From contig JADNRY010000009.1 in assembly GCA_015501585.1 (NCBI GenBank), forward strand, positions 558,001-622,000: DNA of 64,000 nt, written 5' to 3'. Of this stretch, positions 20,506 through 32,600 are shown in pieces (position 1 is the first letter of the stretch; every line of letters begins with the position of its first letter). Both the position numbers and the translations under genes were made by a program. Origin of the DNA: Rhodocollybia butyracea. Lineage: Eukaryota; Basidiomycota; Agaricomycetes; Agaricales; Omphalotaceae. A model generated the notes under the pieces. The model saw only the letters and a list, made by a program, of their open reading frames with translations, searched no databases and was not told the DNA's origin.

Positions 20506-22991
20506 CTACAGTTTACTCTGTACCAGTTTCGATTCCTTCTTGGCCAGTTCGCGGAGTTCGCGTCGAAGAATTTTCCCCGCCGCGCTGAAGAAAGGCCATT
20601 GAGCCAGCGTAGTACCAGCAAAGAAAGAAATCTGACCTTCTTGGGATTTCGTTTATCACGACCACACCTGTGAAAAGTGATAGTAGTAGGTAAGAGAAAC
20701 AACGCCTACAGTCTGAGAGAAATGCTACAATAACGGCTCACCTCCTCGAAGATATTTATGTTTCGCCACCTTTGACTCCATCCACATCGCCACGGATTTC
20801 TCAAATCCCTTGCGAATATCAACTGCTGATAACTTGGCTGGTTCTTTATGGACGACGTAAGCTCTGAGGAAAGAAGAAAAATAAGTTATTAGTGGATAAA
20901 CTTTACAGTCATACGTACCGCGGAAGCTCTGTTGCGTCTTCTTCACTGTACACTCCAATAACTGCTGCATCAGCGATTTCCGGGTGCGAGATAAGCATTC
21001 TCTCAAGTTCGGCTGGAGGGACTGTATCAAAACAAGAGTAAGCCCATCTCACTCGTATGAATTCGACGGCTGCATGCCTTGGAAGCCCTATAGCAGATGA
21101 GCTAGACGGAAAAATTCTAGGTGCGATAACGAACCTTGTACTTTATCAGTTCCTTTTTCCTATCCACAATGTAATAGAACCCCTCACGGTCCCTCACACA
21201 TATATCACCTGTTTTATACCAGCGGTCAGACGTAAGAGAGCTCTTGTTCGCCGTCGGATTGTTCAGATAACCCTTTTTGCGAGAGAAGCTCAATCATTAA
21301 AATCTTTGACCAGACTAGTAAGCTCACCTTCATGACAGTGGGCCCTCTCACCCACAACTCCCCAGGCTTGCCTTCCTCGGCATCAACCACTGATTCACCA
21401 GAATCATCTTCCACTATGCGAGCTTGATAGTTGGGAAGTAGTAATCCAATACTGCCCATCTTAGTTACGCAATAATCCGAAGGTAGAATATGAGAAGCAG
21501 GTGACGTTTCACTCATCCCGTATCCTTGGCACAATTGGAAGAATTGAGCTTGGATTGTACGAGGTGTAAGTACGAGATAAAACCAACCTTCAGTGATATA
21601 TAGAGCTTGACTTGACTTCCTCTTTGCGAGAAGACGTTTCGATCCCTAGATACAATTCCGTACATGAGCATCGACCCTTCCTCGATTGAAACAAGACTGA
21701 CCTCTTGAACAAGTAACGGAGAAAGAGGTGCAGCGCTAGAGAACAGCAACTTAATCGAAGAAAGGTTATATTTGTCGATTACTGTATCGAATGGGAGGAA
21801 AGATGAGAAGTTGAGACCACCAAAAGTAAATCGTACCTGGATGGCGAGCTATAGCTAGCATAACAGGAGGAACAATCAGCACGCTAGTTATGCGATACTT
21901 TTCGACGTTTGAGCAAAACGCAGTTGGATCGAATCGGGGCATCACTATAGTCGTAGTGTTGCAGAACATTGGGAATAGAAGACCACATACGACACCTAGT
22001 ACAGTTGCCAAAGTCACTTCTTAGCCCGCCGAACAGACGGTGAATAAACTTACCGTAGATGTGGTAAAATGGAAGGAATATCAAGAGTCTATCACCAGGA
22101 TCGTACCCAAGAACCATATTAATCGCCTGCATCGCTGTGGTAAGGTTCTGGTGAGTGGTCTAATAGAAGTTGGTCAGTGCATCCAATTACGTAGCAAGTA
22201 TACGAACCTCTACGCCCTAATATTAGAGAAAATTCGGCGTCAATTCGACCATAGAGGGTAGTAGTTCTAGACCGAACCTTTGGTTGTCCAGTTGTACCAG
22301 AGCTGTAGCACAATAGGACGGTCTCCTGCGCTGCGTCTTCATCAAACTTTTCCTCTTGAGACAACTCGCCCAACCCCAGGAGTTGCTCGAAAGTAATTGA
22401 CCCTTGAACATTCTCGCTTTCAGAGGCTGCCGCCCCGCCTGCCCACACAAAACTGTTCGTCAAGAGTATGACTCGCTTCTCGGCATCTGCATGTGTGAGT
22501 CCCAGCCCTTCGAGCATTTTCAGGGTGGCGTCAAGGTTATCAGTGATGACCATGTATGCGCCACTGTCGAGATACTGGTGCTCTAACTCGCGTGCAGTAT
22601 ACGCATTATTTGCCAGTGTACACCGTAAACCGGCTGCGATTGCTTTACTGAGGTTTTAGGAAAGAACGTGGTCTAAAAAGCGTAGATCCTTACCTCCGAA
22701 TAGAAGCACAGGATATGCAAGTGAGTTGGGACAATATAGCATAACAGTATCTCCGCGTTTTGCTTTTATTCTTGAATCATGTCTTAATCCATAACCAAAT
22801 CTGAGAGCCAGAGACCGAAGCTCAGCGCGAGTTATTGTGTTTCCTGAAGCAGCATCTATAAAAGCCTTGCCTTGAGCTGGGAAACCTCCGACTTTGGAGT
22901 TACTTGGGTCAACAGAAAGAAGATGGGTGAAGATTGAACGAGATTCCAGAGGAAACGAAGGGTACGGCGAAGTGTAGATTCGAGGAGACAT
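20506..22991 (-). CDS. 4-coumarate-CoA ligase-like AMP-binding enzyme, peroxisomal, paralogue 1
   Basis: ATG at 22991 (MSPRIYTSPYPSFPLESRS). About a dozen exons. The ANL-superfamily motifs are all present: CYSSGTTGQPK, then a 9-nt exon GVE, then TTHQNL; QGYGMSETSP; GELWVRGPTVMK; YKTGDICVRDREGFYYIVDRKKELIKYK; VPPAELERMLISHPEIADAAV; and the catalytic Lys context GKILRREL. The C-terminus is SKL, a PTS1 peroxisomal signal, with the stop at 20506-20508. The enzyme adenylates a carboxylic acid and transfers it to CoA; the substrate (aromatic or fatty acid) is not determinable. The tandem neighbour at 23168-25097 is a paralogue with far fewer introns. Confidence 0.88.
22208..22216 (-). other. Nine-nucleotide micro-exon (Gly-Val-Glu) of CoA ligase paralogue 1
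   Basis: Upstream exon ends CCAAAG at 22278. Intron 22217-22277 (GTTCGG...TTAG), exon GGCGTAGAG, intron 22160-22207 (GTTCGT...TTAG), next exon starts ACCACTCAC at 22159. All junctions are phase 0. The micro-exon supplies GVE, completing SSGTTGQPK-GVE-TTHQNL, exactly where the paralogue reads SSGTTGNPKGVQTTHQNL without introns. Confidence 0.75.
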
Positions 22992-23030
22992 CTTGCTAGT
23001 TAGTGGTCACTGGTAGCGTTTCACATGAGC

Positions 23031-23090
23031 GTCTACCTCAGTCCGGTACTATACTAGTCATCCTCTGCAGGTCTACCTCAGTCCGGTAAA
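23031..23090. repeat. Two direct copies of an 18-bp element between the CoA ligases
   Basis: GTCTACCTCAGTCCGGTA occurs twice about 38 bp apart, just upstream of paralogue 1. It may be a duplicated regulatory site or a small footprint repeat. Confidence 0.5.
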
Positions 23091-23167
23091 CTACTTAGTT
23101 GACCAGTGTATTACTATTCAGTCGTCTAACACAAAAGTACGAGCAAAGTGAAATAGACGCTCAAGCT

Positions 23168-25097
23168 TTACAACTTTGAACGTGCTTTATCTGCATCCAT
23201 ATCTTCTGCTGGATCCTTTCCACCCAGCTCCTTCAATGCCTGGTTCTTCAAATGTCTCCTCAAGATCTTCCCCGATGCACTCTTTGGAATCACCTCTACG
23301 ACAATTACGCCTCCTCTTAAAAACTTATGTCTCGCCACTTTGGTTTTAATCCATGCCTGCACTTCCCTACCAAAGGTCACTGGATCAGATGGCGGGTCCG
23401 CCGGAACAATATATGCTCTCGGGAGCTCTGTGCTTTCCCTCGCACTCTCGACACTGATAACAGCGGCGTCAGCAATGTTAGGATGAGCCAGTAACACGCT
23501 TTCAAGCTCTGCCGGTGGTACTTGGAAACCCTTGTACTTGATAAGCTCTTTCTTTCGGTCAACGATCCAAAAATATCCGTCCCGATCTACCAAGCCAACA
23601 TCGCCAGTTTTGAACCATAGAGAGCCTGGAACGTATTTGGAAGGAGGCGGGGATGAATAAGGATAAAAGGAATTCGAGTTTGCTGTTGGATTGTTCAAAT
23701 AGCCCTAAAGGTCGTTTAGCTCTGGATGGAAGACTGGAAAGACAACAAGGATAAGAAAAGACAAAAGTACAAACCTTCATGATACTCGGTCCGCGAATCC
23801 AGATCTCGCCGGGTTCACCCTCCTTTGCATCCACTACTTCATCATCCGTTTTCGCCATACCATCGCGATCATCTACCACCAATCTCACTTCTAGGTTGGG
23901 AAGCAAGTCTCCAATGCAGCCAAACCTGGATTCATCCTTCAAATGTTGCAAATGCGTTGTAGGGCTCGTCTCGGTAAGGCCATATCCTTGAACGATATGC
24001 AAGGATGGCTCATTCGTGGGACGAAGCCTCTTCTTCACAGCTTTCACTAGGTCTCCACCCAGTGGTGCTGCACCGGAGAATAGTACCCGAAGACTAGACA
24101 TGTCGTACTGTTTGACACAGTCATGTCGGGCCATTATGACCAGCACTGGTGGTACGATAAGAGAAATGGTAGCCTTGTACCTCTCCACCGACTGGCAAAA
24201 CTTGATTGGATCGAAGTGTTCCATAACGATTGTGGTAACACCACACATGAAGGGGTAGAGCAAAAGTTTGACTAGTCCATATATGTGATAGAACGGAAGT
24301 ACTGCGAGCATACGGTCATCTTTGGGCGTAATAACAGGGAAGCCAACATAGACTATATCAAGGACGGTGGTGAGATTCTGGTGTGTGGTTTGGACGCCTT
24401 TGGGATTTCCAGTGGTTCCGGAACTATAGCATAAGAATGCAGTCTCTTGTTCTGCATCGACACCATCAAACCTTTCTACCCTCTCAAGTTTTCCAAGTCC
24501 CAAGAGCTCGTCCAACGCTGTCAGACGAGGAATTGGCTTCATCGCTTTAGTCCTGGGAGCGTCTGGAATCCAGTTAAAGTCGTCTGGTAAAATAATGACC
24601 CTTCGCTCTGCTTCTGCGACTGATGGGGCGACGGCTTGTAGCATTTTGATGACTGGCTTCAAATTGCCGCGAGTAGTGCATATCAGGTAGGCATGTGAGT
24701 CAGTGTATTGATGCTTTAATTCATCGGGAGTGTAGGAGACGTTGGCAAATGTGATTCGTAACCCGGCGGCAAGAGCTGGAAAACTTTCAAGTTACGGTCA
24801 ATATTTGGAAACCTATGACGTACCGCCAAATACAACGACCGGCCAACATAGCGAGTTTGGAGAAAATAACATCAAGGTGTCACCTCTCTTGGCGCTCTTC
24901 TTCGTGATAACGCCCTGCGCAAATCTTAGTGCAAGGTCTTCGACTTGGCTACGAATGAGCGTCGCGCCACTGGCTGCATCAACATAAGCGGGAAGATGAG
25001 CTGGGTGCTTTGCATTTTCAGGAAAGAGATGAGCGTAAAGTGAATGCTGAACGATAGGCCTGTCGGGATAAGGGGACTTGTAGATTCGGGGAGCCAT
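23168..25097 (-). CDS. 4-coumarate-CoA ligase-like AMP-binding enzyme, peroxisomal, paralogue 2
   Basis: ATG at 25097 (MAPRIYKSPYPDRPIVQHSL); an in-frame extension upstream lacks family resemblance. Only two introns are evident (near 24780-24830 and 23705-23775). The motifs are CYSSGTTGNPKGVQTTHQNL, LPFYHIYGLVKLLLYP, QGYGLTETSPTTH, GEIWIRGPSIMK, WFKTGDVGLVDRDGYFWIVD, RKKELIKYKGFQVPPAELE and the catalytic PKSASGKILRRHL. The C-terminus is ARSKL, a PTS1 signal. Same reaction class as paralogue 1. Same orientation and tandem arrangement indicate local duplication followed by intron gain or loss. It looks intact. Confidence 0.93.
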
Positions 25098-26030
25098 AGT
25101 GCAGGACGTGGAAGAGGGAAAAAAACAGGTAATCACAGACTCAGGCTTTTAGCTTTAAGTATAACTCAAGTACTCCGGGTCATGATCGACGAATCCCGGA
25201 TAAATAGGAGCCCCGCAATACATCACATCCCGTGGGCGAAAGCTGTCAACGTTCCAGCTACTAGATGCAAGCCGAGTAATGCACGGCACCTGCAGTCTGG
25301 TGGCGCTAGTCCTACTAAATTATGAAGTACACGGCTTTTCGCCCTCTACGAACAGCCGGTAGGAGCCGGTACGGGTCAAAGCTTTGGCAACGCGTGACAT
25401 CATACACTCACCTGATCAGTCACTTATACGGCCGTCCCCAACTTAAACAAATACTTAACCAGGATAAAATAATATCTCAGCCGCAGCGCCACTCGCACCA
25501 ATGCCAGCATGATGTTTGGTATAATTAGTTAATCAGTTCGTCCATGCTTCCATACTTCGTTTGCGTCTAATATCTATCAGATGATCCAGGTCGGATGAAA
25601 ATCTGATGAAAACTGCTTTTATATGGCGCGCTATGTGTTTTCAGTTCACCTTCCTTCTATGTGCCTCAAGATTCGTTGCGAAATCAGGAACTCCTTTGAA
25701 TCATGCCGCATCAGCACTCAGTCAATACTATTGAACATCCCCGATGTTCCCATCGAAAGACAGCGAGCACGATTTTCCATTGTTTCTTTCAAGGTAGAAA
25801 CTGTACAATAAAATACTACTACTATGTATAGTCACACCGATGCTGTATATCGTTTCATTGGGGTCTTGGATGGGAGGATTGTTTCATACCTATTCAAGTG
25901 CCATTCCCATGGCCTCACCTGAATTGATGTATCCCTAGAGCATATTTAGGAGGGTTTTTGTAGGTTCTTGTATATTTAAATTAGCCTATCTAGCTAGTCT
26001 CCAAAGCAGATATAGACTTTGCGAGAACCA
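25098..26030. other. Region between the CoA ligases and the left end of the large element
   Basis: No gene is supported; a few short frames lack features. Composition becomes AT-rich towards 25.8-26.0 kb. Confidence 0.4.
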
Positions 26031-26097
26031 GACCAAACAGTGTACAACGCACGTAAATATGAGGGTCGGCTGACCATCAGCTCGGGTCCCGCCTGCG
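26031..26097 (+). repeat. Left terminal inverted repeat
   Basis: It pairs in inverted orientation with 51187-51255. The shared core begins GAGGGTCGGCTGACCATC and is followed by CGGGTCCCGC. The outer part AAACAGT(G/A)TACAAC also matches. Confidence 0.7.
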
Positions 26098-26429
26098 TTC
26101 CTTACTCTCTTAAAGTAACGTTACACATACTTAGGGCAAACAATGTAGATAAAGCTGACAGAATAGCATATGTCTGCTGGAATATTCATGAGACGCGGCA
26201 AGTTCTTGCTGCAAGTCTGTGGAAACGAGTCTGTGGACCCAAGCCAACAGCAGATCTCTGCTATCCTTGCCGCTGTCTGCACTCTAAAACGGCCAGCGGA
26301 GTATTGCTGTCCATTTGAAATTAATTATGATTAATATTATCAACAGACGAGCGCGCAGTTACGTACATGGCCAAAGCGATATATACTGAATAGAGACGAC
26401 TGTGGGCAGCTAAGACCGTTAAGACATGG

Positions 26430-27240
26430 CAGGGACTGGGTATCTGGATTTAAAATTTTACCGGCAGAGGATTGCTGGGTATGGACGGCAAACTCTCACT
26501 ATCTGGAGTCAAAACTTAACCAGCAGAGGATTGCTAGGTATTGGCGGCAAACTCTCGCTATCTGGATTCAATTTAACCAGCGGATTGTTGCTACCTAGCC
26601 GACAGCAAATGCTCGCTGTGAAATACAGCCAGCGGAGAATTGCTGGATGTACCTTCCTCGCTGACAGCAAACGCTTGCTGCGAACTCCAGCCAGCGGAGA
26701 ATTGCTGGGCGTACCATCCCAGCCGACAGCAAACGCTCGCTGTAAAATCCAACCAGCGGAAAATTGCTGGATGTACCTTCCTAGCCGACAGCAAACACTT
26801 GCTGTGGAGTCCAGCCAGCGAAGAATTGCTGTGCGTACCATCCCAGCCGACAGCAAACGCTCGCTGTAAAATTTAACCAGCGGAGAATTTCTGGATGTAC
26901 CTATGCTGGATGTGCTTCCGCGCCGAATAGCAAACCTTTACTGACTACAAAATCCAAGCTAGCAGAAAAATGCTGGATGTTCTTCGGCGCCAACAGGAAA
27001 TCTCTGCTGTCTGAATTTAAAATACAGCCAGCGGAGAAATGCTGGATGTGCTTCTGCATGTAGCAGCATACCTCTGCTAAGTTGGCAGAAAAATGCTGGA
27101 TGTGCTAACTTATCACGATTCGTATCCAAATCCAGCTAGAGCAGGATTGCTGGATGTATGTATTTACAGCAAACCCTTGCTGGCTGGAATTTAATTTCAG
27201 ACAGCAGCGGGTTGCTATGGGAAATCAAACCTAGCCAGGG
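26430..27240. repeat. Left array 1: ~62 bp tandem units made of alternating short palindromes
   Basis: From about 26459 to 26880 eight units recur at 53-62 bp spacing, mostly 60-62. Each unit holds two stem-loops: CCAGC(GGAGAATT)GCTGG and ACAGC(AAACGCTC)GCTGT. Decayed units continue to about 27240. Because 62 is not a multiple of three, the same peptide-like strings appear in all frames; this explains the open frames here, and I do not call them genes. Confidence 0.85.
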
Positions 27241-27327
27241 GAGGATTTACGGCTCGCTTTTCAGTCCCTTACTTGCAATTTTTCATACTTGTTCTTGGGT
27301 ACACAGGTGCGTGAATTCTATGTAGCG

Positions 27328-27865
27328 ATGATACTGGAAATTCACAATGTGTTTTCAGAAATGGATCACAAGGAAGGAGCACAAGTAGACGGAAGTAAGC
27401 GAAGGAGGCAAGAAATGCTCCTTGGGATACGAGCAGACTTGGAAGAAGCGGAAATCAGCTGGGAAGGCAGCATCAACAGGGATAAGTCCATGGATGGACT
27501 TTCTACAACTGTTTGGGCGAGTGGACAGTGTTAGTTTTGCCATGGTAGCTGAATGAAAGAATTTCGAGCTGATTAATCTCTTTATTTCAGTGTATATGTG
27601 TTCCAAGAACGCAGAAAATCAGGGGAAAAAGCTCCCAAGCTTCACCGGACAACAAATCACGAACAGGAAAGCTGATCTACAAATTGAGAAAGCGACGACA
27701 ACAAGGGAGCGAAAGGAGTTGAGGGAAAGGCTATGTGAAATGAAAAGGGAGATGGAGGAAATAAAGGACTCCCTTGCATACTTGGACTTTCGTGTGAAGG
27801 CACTGGGGGAGATTGAGGAGGAGCTTCTGGACCTTGAAGTTATCGCGAACGTTTATATGTCCTAA
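27328..27865 (+). CDS. Small coiled-coil protein between left arrays
   Basis: Two exons. Exon 1 starts at ATG 27328 (MILEIHNVFSEMDHKEG...) and ends SGQ with donor GTTAGT; exon 2 begins after TTTCAG near 27590 and reads YMCSKNAENQGKKLPSFTG, then a long charged helix (KADLQIEKATTTRERKELRE, RLCEMKREMEEIKDSLAYLD) to the stop at 27863-27865. About 160 residues, with a predicted coiled coil in the second half. No family is recognised. It occupies the same relative place on the left end as the GIY-YIG gene does on the right end. Confidence 0.5.
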
Positions 27866-27939
27866 AGTGTCATACTTTGCCCGTATTCTGACCTACACCC
27901 TCAATTTCGATTTTGGAACTGACAGCACGACGTTTTAAG

Positions 27940-28880
27940 AGGCAGAATGTTCAGCACAATATTGCTGCGCCCAATATATTTGAACAGCGAGGGATTGCCG
28001 TTTTACACAGTCGGCAAGCCTTTCGTGGATGGCAGTCAGCAGGGGATTGCTGGATAGACTAGGCTGGTCGACCGCAAACCTCTGCTGGCTGGGTTCTATA
28101 TTCAGACAGCAGAAGTTTGCTGGGTATATCCCGCTGGTCAACCGCAAACCTCTGCTGTCTGTGGGTGACAGCAACTGCTGGCTGGGTTCTATATTCAGAC
28201 AGCAGAAGTTTGCTGGGTATATCCCGCCAGTCGATCGCAAACCTCTGCTGTCTGGATATAGAATCCATCTAGCAAGCCTCTGCTGTCTGAAAATAAGACG
28301 CAGTCGGCAGAGGATTGCTGGATACACGAGGATGCTCGCCGACAGCATGTTCAGAGTTAGAATACTATCCAGTAGCCAAGCCAACATAAACACCTACCTA
28401 GTAGTGTATGGGGATAGAGTAGATCATGGACCCGGCCTCAGGTAGCATCTCCAGTATCTGGATATAATTATAAAAACTAGTCAGCAGTGGGACAAATCAA
28501 GTGGTCGACCGCAAACGTCTGCTGTATATTCAAATGTACCCAGCGGAGAATTGCTGGACCGACCAGGTCGATCGACAGCAATCCTCTGCTATCTGCATGT
28601 AGAATCCAACCAGCAGGAGATTTCTGGATACACTAGGCTGACCGGCAGCAAACTTCTGCTGTCTGCATGGGAATTGCTGAGGATATCTGTATAGGTGCGT
28701 CGCCGTTGGTCGAAATACTATATATAGCTGTCGGAGGTCACAGGAGCGGACGTAACTGGAGCAAAGAGCCAGTGTATCCAGATCGATGGGACAGATACCC
28801 AATCTAAAGGCACGGAGGGCACACCTCTGCGCGAGAAAGAGACAAGGAAGTAAGCGCCCGTTTCACAGCGCTTAACAATG
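27940..28880 (-). repeat. Left array 2: dispersed ~1 kb palindrome-rich repeat, minus orientation
   Basis: Read on the minus strand it starts GTTAAGCGCTGTGAAACGGG and ends near AAAACGTCGTGCTGTCAG. It contains many AGCAAACCTCTGCT-type palindromes (AGCA...TGCT). The plus-strand segment 48418-49530 is a full-length relative, and 29103-29555 is a shorter one. Confidence 0.85.
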
Positions 28881-29400
28881 TTGTTAACGGGAGTAGATAA
28901 GATTATTTGATTAAGACAGCAGAGGCATGCCGTCGAACCAACCTCCGCTGTCAGCCAGCCTGCAATCCCTTGCTAGATGGATTATAGATACAGGCTGCAG
29001 ATATTTGCGGTAGATCAGTGGGATATACCCAGCAAACCTCTGCTTTCTGAATAATAGCTCAATGAGTCTTATCTCAGGGAATCTTATCTCCCGGACTAGG
29101 TTAAGCGCTGTTAAACGGGCGCTTACTTCCTTGTCTCTTTCTCGCGCAGAGGTGTGCCCTCCGTGCCTTTAGATTGGGTATCTGTCCCATCTATCTGGAT
29201 ACACTGGTTCTTTGCTCCAGTTACGTCCGCTCTCGTGGCCTCGACAACTCTATATGGTATTTCGACCAACGGCGACGCACCTATTCAGATATCCTCAGCA
29301 ATTCCCATGCAGACAGCAGAAGTTTGCTGCCGGTCAGCCTACCGTATCCAGAAATCTCCTGCTGGCTGGATTACATGCAGACAGCAGAGGTTTGCTGTCG
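28600..29400. repeat. Large inverted repeat (arms ~280 bp, spacer ~220 bp)
   Basis: 28600-28880 is the approximate reverse complement of 29103-29400; both arms contain the CGCTTACTTCCTTGTCTC motif and the CAATTCCCATGCAGACAGCA motif. The spacer 28881-29102 has its own CAGCAGAGGCATGCCG-like palindromes. Confidence 0.8.
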
Positions 29401-29560
29401 ATCGACCTGGTCCGTCCAGCAATTCTCCGCTATTCAGATATCCTCAGCAATTCCCTTGCAGACAGCAGAAGTCTGCTGTCGGTCAGCTTAGTGTATCCAG
29501 AAATCCCTTTCAGACAGCAGAAGTTTGCTGTCGGTCAACTTGATCGCGGGTAGGAACGAT
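28910..29560 (+). repeat. Left array 3: plus-orientation copy of the dispersed repeat
   Basis: 29103-29555 matches the first ~450 bp of 48418-49530 in the same orientation, including GTTAAGCGCTGTTAAACGGG and the CAGACAGCAGAAGTTTGCTG units. The segment in front of it (28920-29060) resembles 48090-48240, which is likewise in front of the right copy. Confidence 0.8.
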
Positions 29561-29614
29561 AACTGATGGTCCCGGAAGGTTCGGGAGGAGGTGGGAAGCG
29601 TATACATTGAATAA

Positions 29615-32600
29615 CTATAAAAACTTGGTAGGCGTGTTTCCCAGTCCTGCCTCTCTTTCCTTCATCTTCCTTATTCGAATTCGGTTCCAGATAGAAATGA
29701 AGACCCAGCAATAAAGAATTGCTCGCGCTTGACCCATATAACTCACCGATTTCCGAATTCTACCGAGTCCACTGTTTCCGCATTCGGCTGCACTGGAATT
29801 TATTCCTGCTAGCGTTGGATTCACGTCCGCATATGTCTTCAAGAAAGCTGACGATGAGCACTTGGAGTGTCCTGTTGAGTGAAAACCATCAACCACAAAC
29901 TGTGTTTCGGCGAAGAACTCAGGTTCTCGGTTCCAACAGTATGGGCCCAATGCACAGGCGTAATCATACACAACACGCGTCGGTGCTTTTGGCCACCGTG
30001 TTATCAAGGCTGAGAACACATCGTTTCTACCTTCACCCAATGGGATACAGTGGAATCCATAGCAGATGCTATGTGTACACCAGCAAGCCATTATCCCGCC
30101 TGTGAGTCGCTTTTGTGAGTATTCATCGTAATACTTCCGACAGCCGATTTGTTCTTTTTTCGCATCTGCCTTACCGTCGTGCGGAAATCCGGGATATCGA
30201 GGACGCTCACGGATCTTGGGAAGACTGTAATAACATCCAGTCTGGGACTAGTGAGTTATGAATAATTCCTCGCCACCATTTCACTCACCCTCTCCCATTC
30301 TCGAATCTCAGAGAAGGAACCTTCCTTATCAAACCCAGCAGCGCTAATCTGGGGCAGCGGTTCGGTATTTGTGGCTAGGATCGTTCCTAGTACATCGGTT
30401 CCGCGTTTGTAGATCCAGTTACATAAACCCAATGTTTCCTTGGAGTATATACCCTTTTCGTACTGCTCTCGTTCTAGGATTTTGAATAACATCGGAATAC
30501 AAGCAAGCCCACGCGCATTTTCTTTCACCGGATGCCTGACAAAGGTCCTTAGTGATTTGCATCCCACCCTATTTAGCGTTTGCATTGCAGACTCCTCGGC
30601 ACATAACTAGAGGAGAGGCCTAGCGATCAGTAGCTTGCGCTTTCACCGTTTCTTCACACTCACAATTTCGAAAAGTGTCTGATACTCCCGTTGTGGACGC
30701 CATTTTTTATCCTCTCCAACAGCATCCCATCCCAATCTCTTCTTGAATATATTACCCAGATGCACGTCTTGCTCACTCAACCACTTCTCCAATTCGGGGA
30801 ATGCCTGCACCCGTTGTATCGCTGCCTTAAGCTCTTTTTCTTCCTCCTTGGCTCGTGGTCCTCCTTCTTCCTCTGCCCTTGCGGGGACTGCAGTCTTTAG
30901 CCCACCGTTGTGTAGCCAGTCACGCAGCTCCTTACGCCTTTTCCCATTGTGTAGCCATTGCTGTCCCGGCGCTGACTTACTACTTCTTCGTGGCGCGTCT
31001 GGAGATGAGACCGTCGGCGGCTGTAAACCTGTGTTTACATGTTTCCTACCAAATGCGATCGAAACCCCATCCCAAATTACGCTCTCTGGGTGGTCTCCGC
31101 ACCTCGGGCAGCATTTGTCGTTCTCCAAGCTCATCAGTCGAACATAGGCAAACCATGCTGCCCGAAAGAGCCCTCCTCCCACGAAGGCGTTTCCTGCCTT
31201 TACATCTTCATATCTTCTCGCAGTTTGCTGCACCCATGGTTCGATGGGAGTCTCGGAGCTTGTGAACGCGCTGATATATTCATTCAGCAGCTGGTGGCTG
31301 AAAAGCGCAGAGTTATTGTAGTTGAATATTCCCCTTGTGCGAAGGTCAGGACCAATATAACGTCTACTTTCCGGTGGACACCGAGGACAGACTTGTAGTT
31401 CAATTGTGGTCTGATACGGCTCCATGAGTGTGTACACCGTACACTCTCGCACAGTGGTTGCTTGCAAGGGGTCATAGTAGGCTCGTTTTCCGTCAATACA
31501 TGCGCACGAAGCACTCTGTTCGCACTTGAGTACTCCTGGAGCTGAGGTTAATGGTGCTGGCTGGTCATACGCCCTCTTGTCATTTGGAAGACTCGCCCAT
31601 CGAGGCACAAGCACCGGCAGATGGGAAACTGCACGCATTTCGCGTTGGGAAGTTTGTTTCTGTGTTGCTAGAAAGCATTTCTCAGCATCATCGCAAGCCA
31701 TGCTCCACTGGACACGACTTACATATATCTATTCCGTTGGTACCGTTATGAACATGCTCATTTCCTTCAAGTTCACCCTCGTCATCACTATCGACGTTTT
31801 GCTCCTTCCGCATGTACCTTCTAGCTGCCAAAATATGAACACAATTTTCGCCTTCGCGTTTTGAGCAACGCCAAGTTCCATCCCCCATGTCAGATCCTTC
31901 GTGGATAACTACGGTTCGGTTGGACATCCCAACACAGCTTTTTGCTTTTGCAACGGAAAAACAATGGACGGCACGCACACCGTCAATTCCGAGTCTTTCC
32001 TTAGCAAAAAGTATCACTTGAGGGCACGGGCCTAGGCATAACTATGATTTCAGTGACTTTATCAAATGGTGTAGCTGTCTCACCTTCCAATGTAACCGCT
32101 ATTTGGAGGAGTGCTCCACCATGCGATTTGTAAAACCGTTTGTGGAAACACTCAAGCTCCCCTAATGGACATCGGCATACCAATGTTTCCTCTGACCCAG
32201 CGACATCGGTTGCTTCGAAGTGGAACCATTGGTTCTATAAAGCTAGATCAGCCGGGATGGACACATTTTCATAATAACAAGACTGACGGTTCCTTGCTCT
32301 TTGGACCTATTCCATCCTTCCACCACAAATAATTTTCCATGAAGTGCTACGAATCCTACACATCCCGACTGAACAGCATCGAAATAGCTCGCTAAATCCT
32401 CTTCTAAAGTAATCCAACTCGTAGCGAGGTCATCCATTCCTTGCATTAGTGCATCCTCGTTATCGGCCAACCCTTCCTGCTCTTGTCCAATCAGCCCATC
32501 TGTTTCGAAGTTTTCTGTTCTTCTCCGTTTTGAGGAACCACTTGTGGAAGCAACTTTCCTCGTCACCTGTCTTGCTGTTGGCAGACGATCTTTTTTCTGA

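Noticed and set aside
26426..26869. Long open frames on both strands with repeated peptide-like strings
   Set aside because: They are produced by the 62-bp palindrome units; the same strings recur in all frames and in decayed copies, with no start context or splice logic.
28029..28445. A 138-codon frame with repeated QQKFAGYIPPV-like text
   Set aside because: Translation of the palindrome repeat; identical text occurs in the right array and on the opposite strand.
26430..29560. CRISPR-like appearance (short palindromic repeats with spacers)
   Set aside because: Repeats and spacers both vary, spacing drifts, the genome is fungal, and there are no cas genes; this is transposon-end repeat DNA.
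30743..31398. Several plus-strand frames of 110-136 codons
   Set aside because: Antisense to the conserved cysteine-rich part of the transposase.
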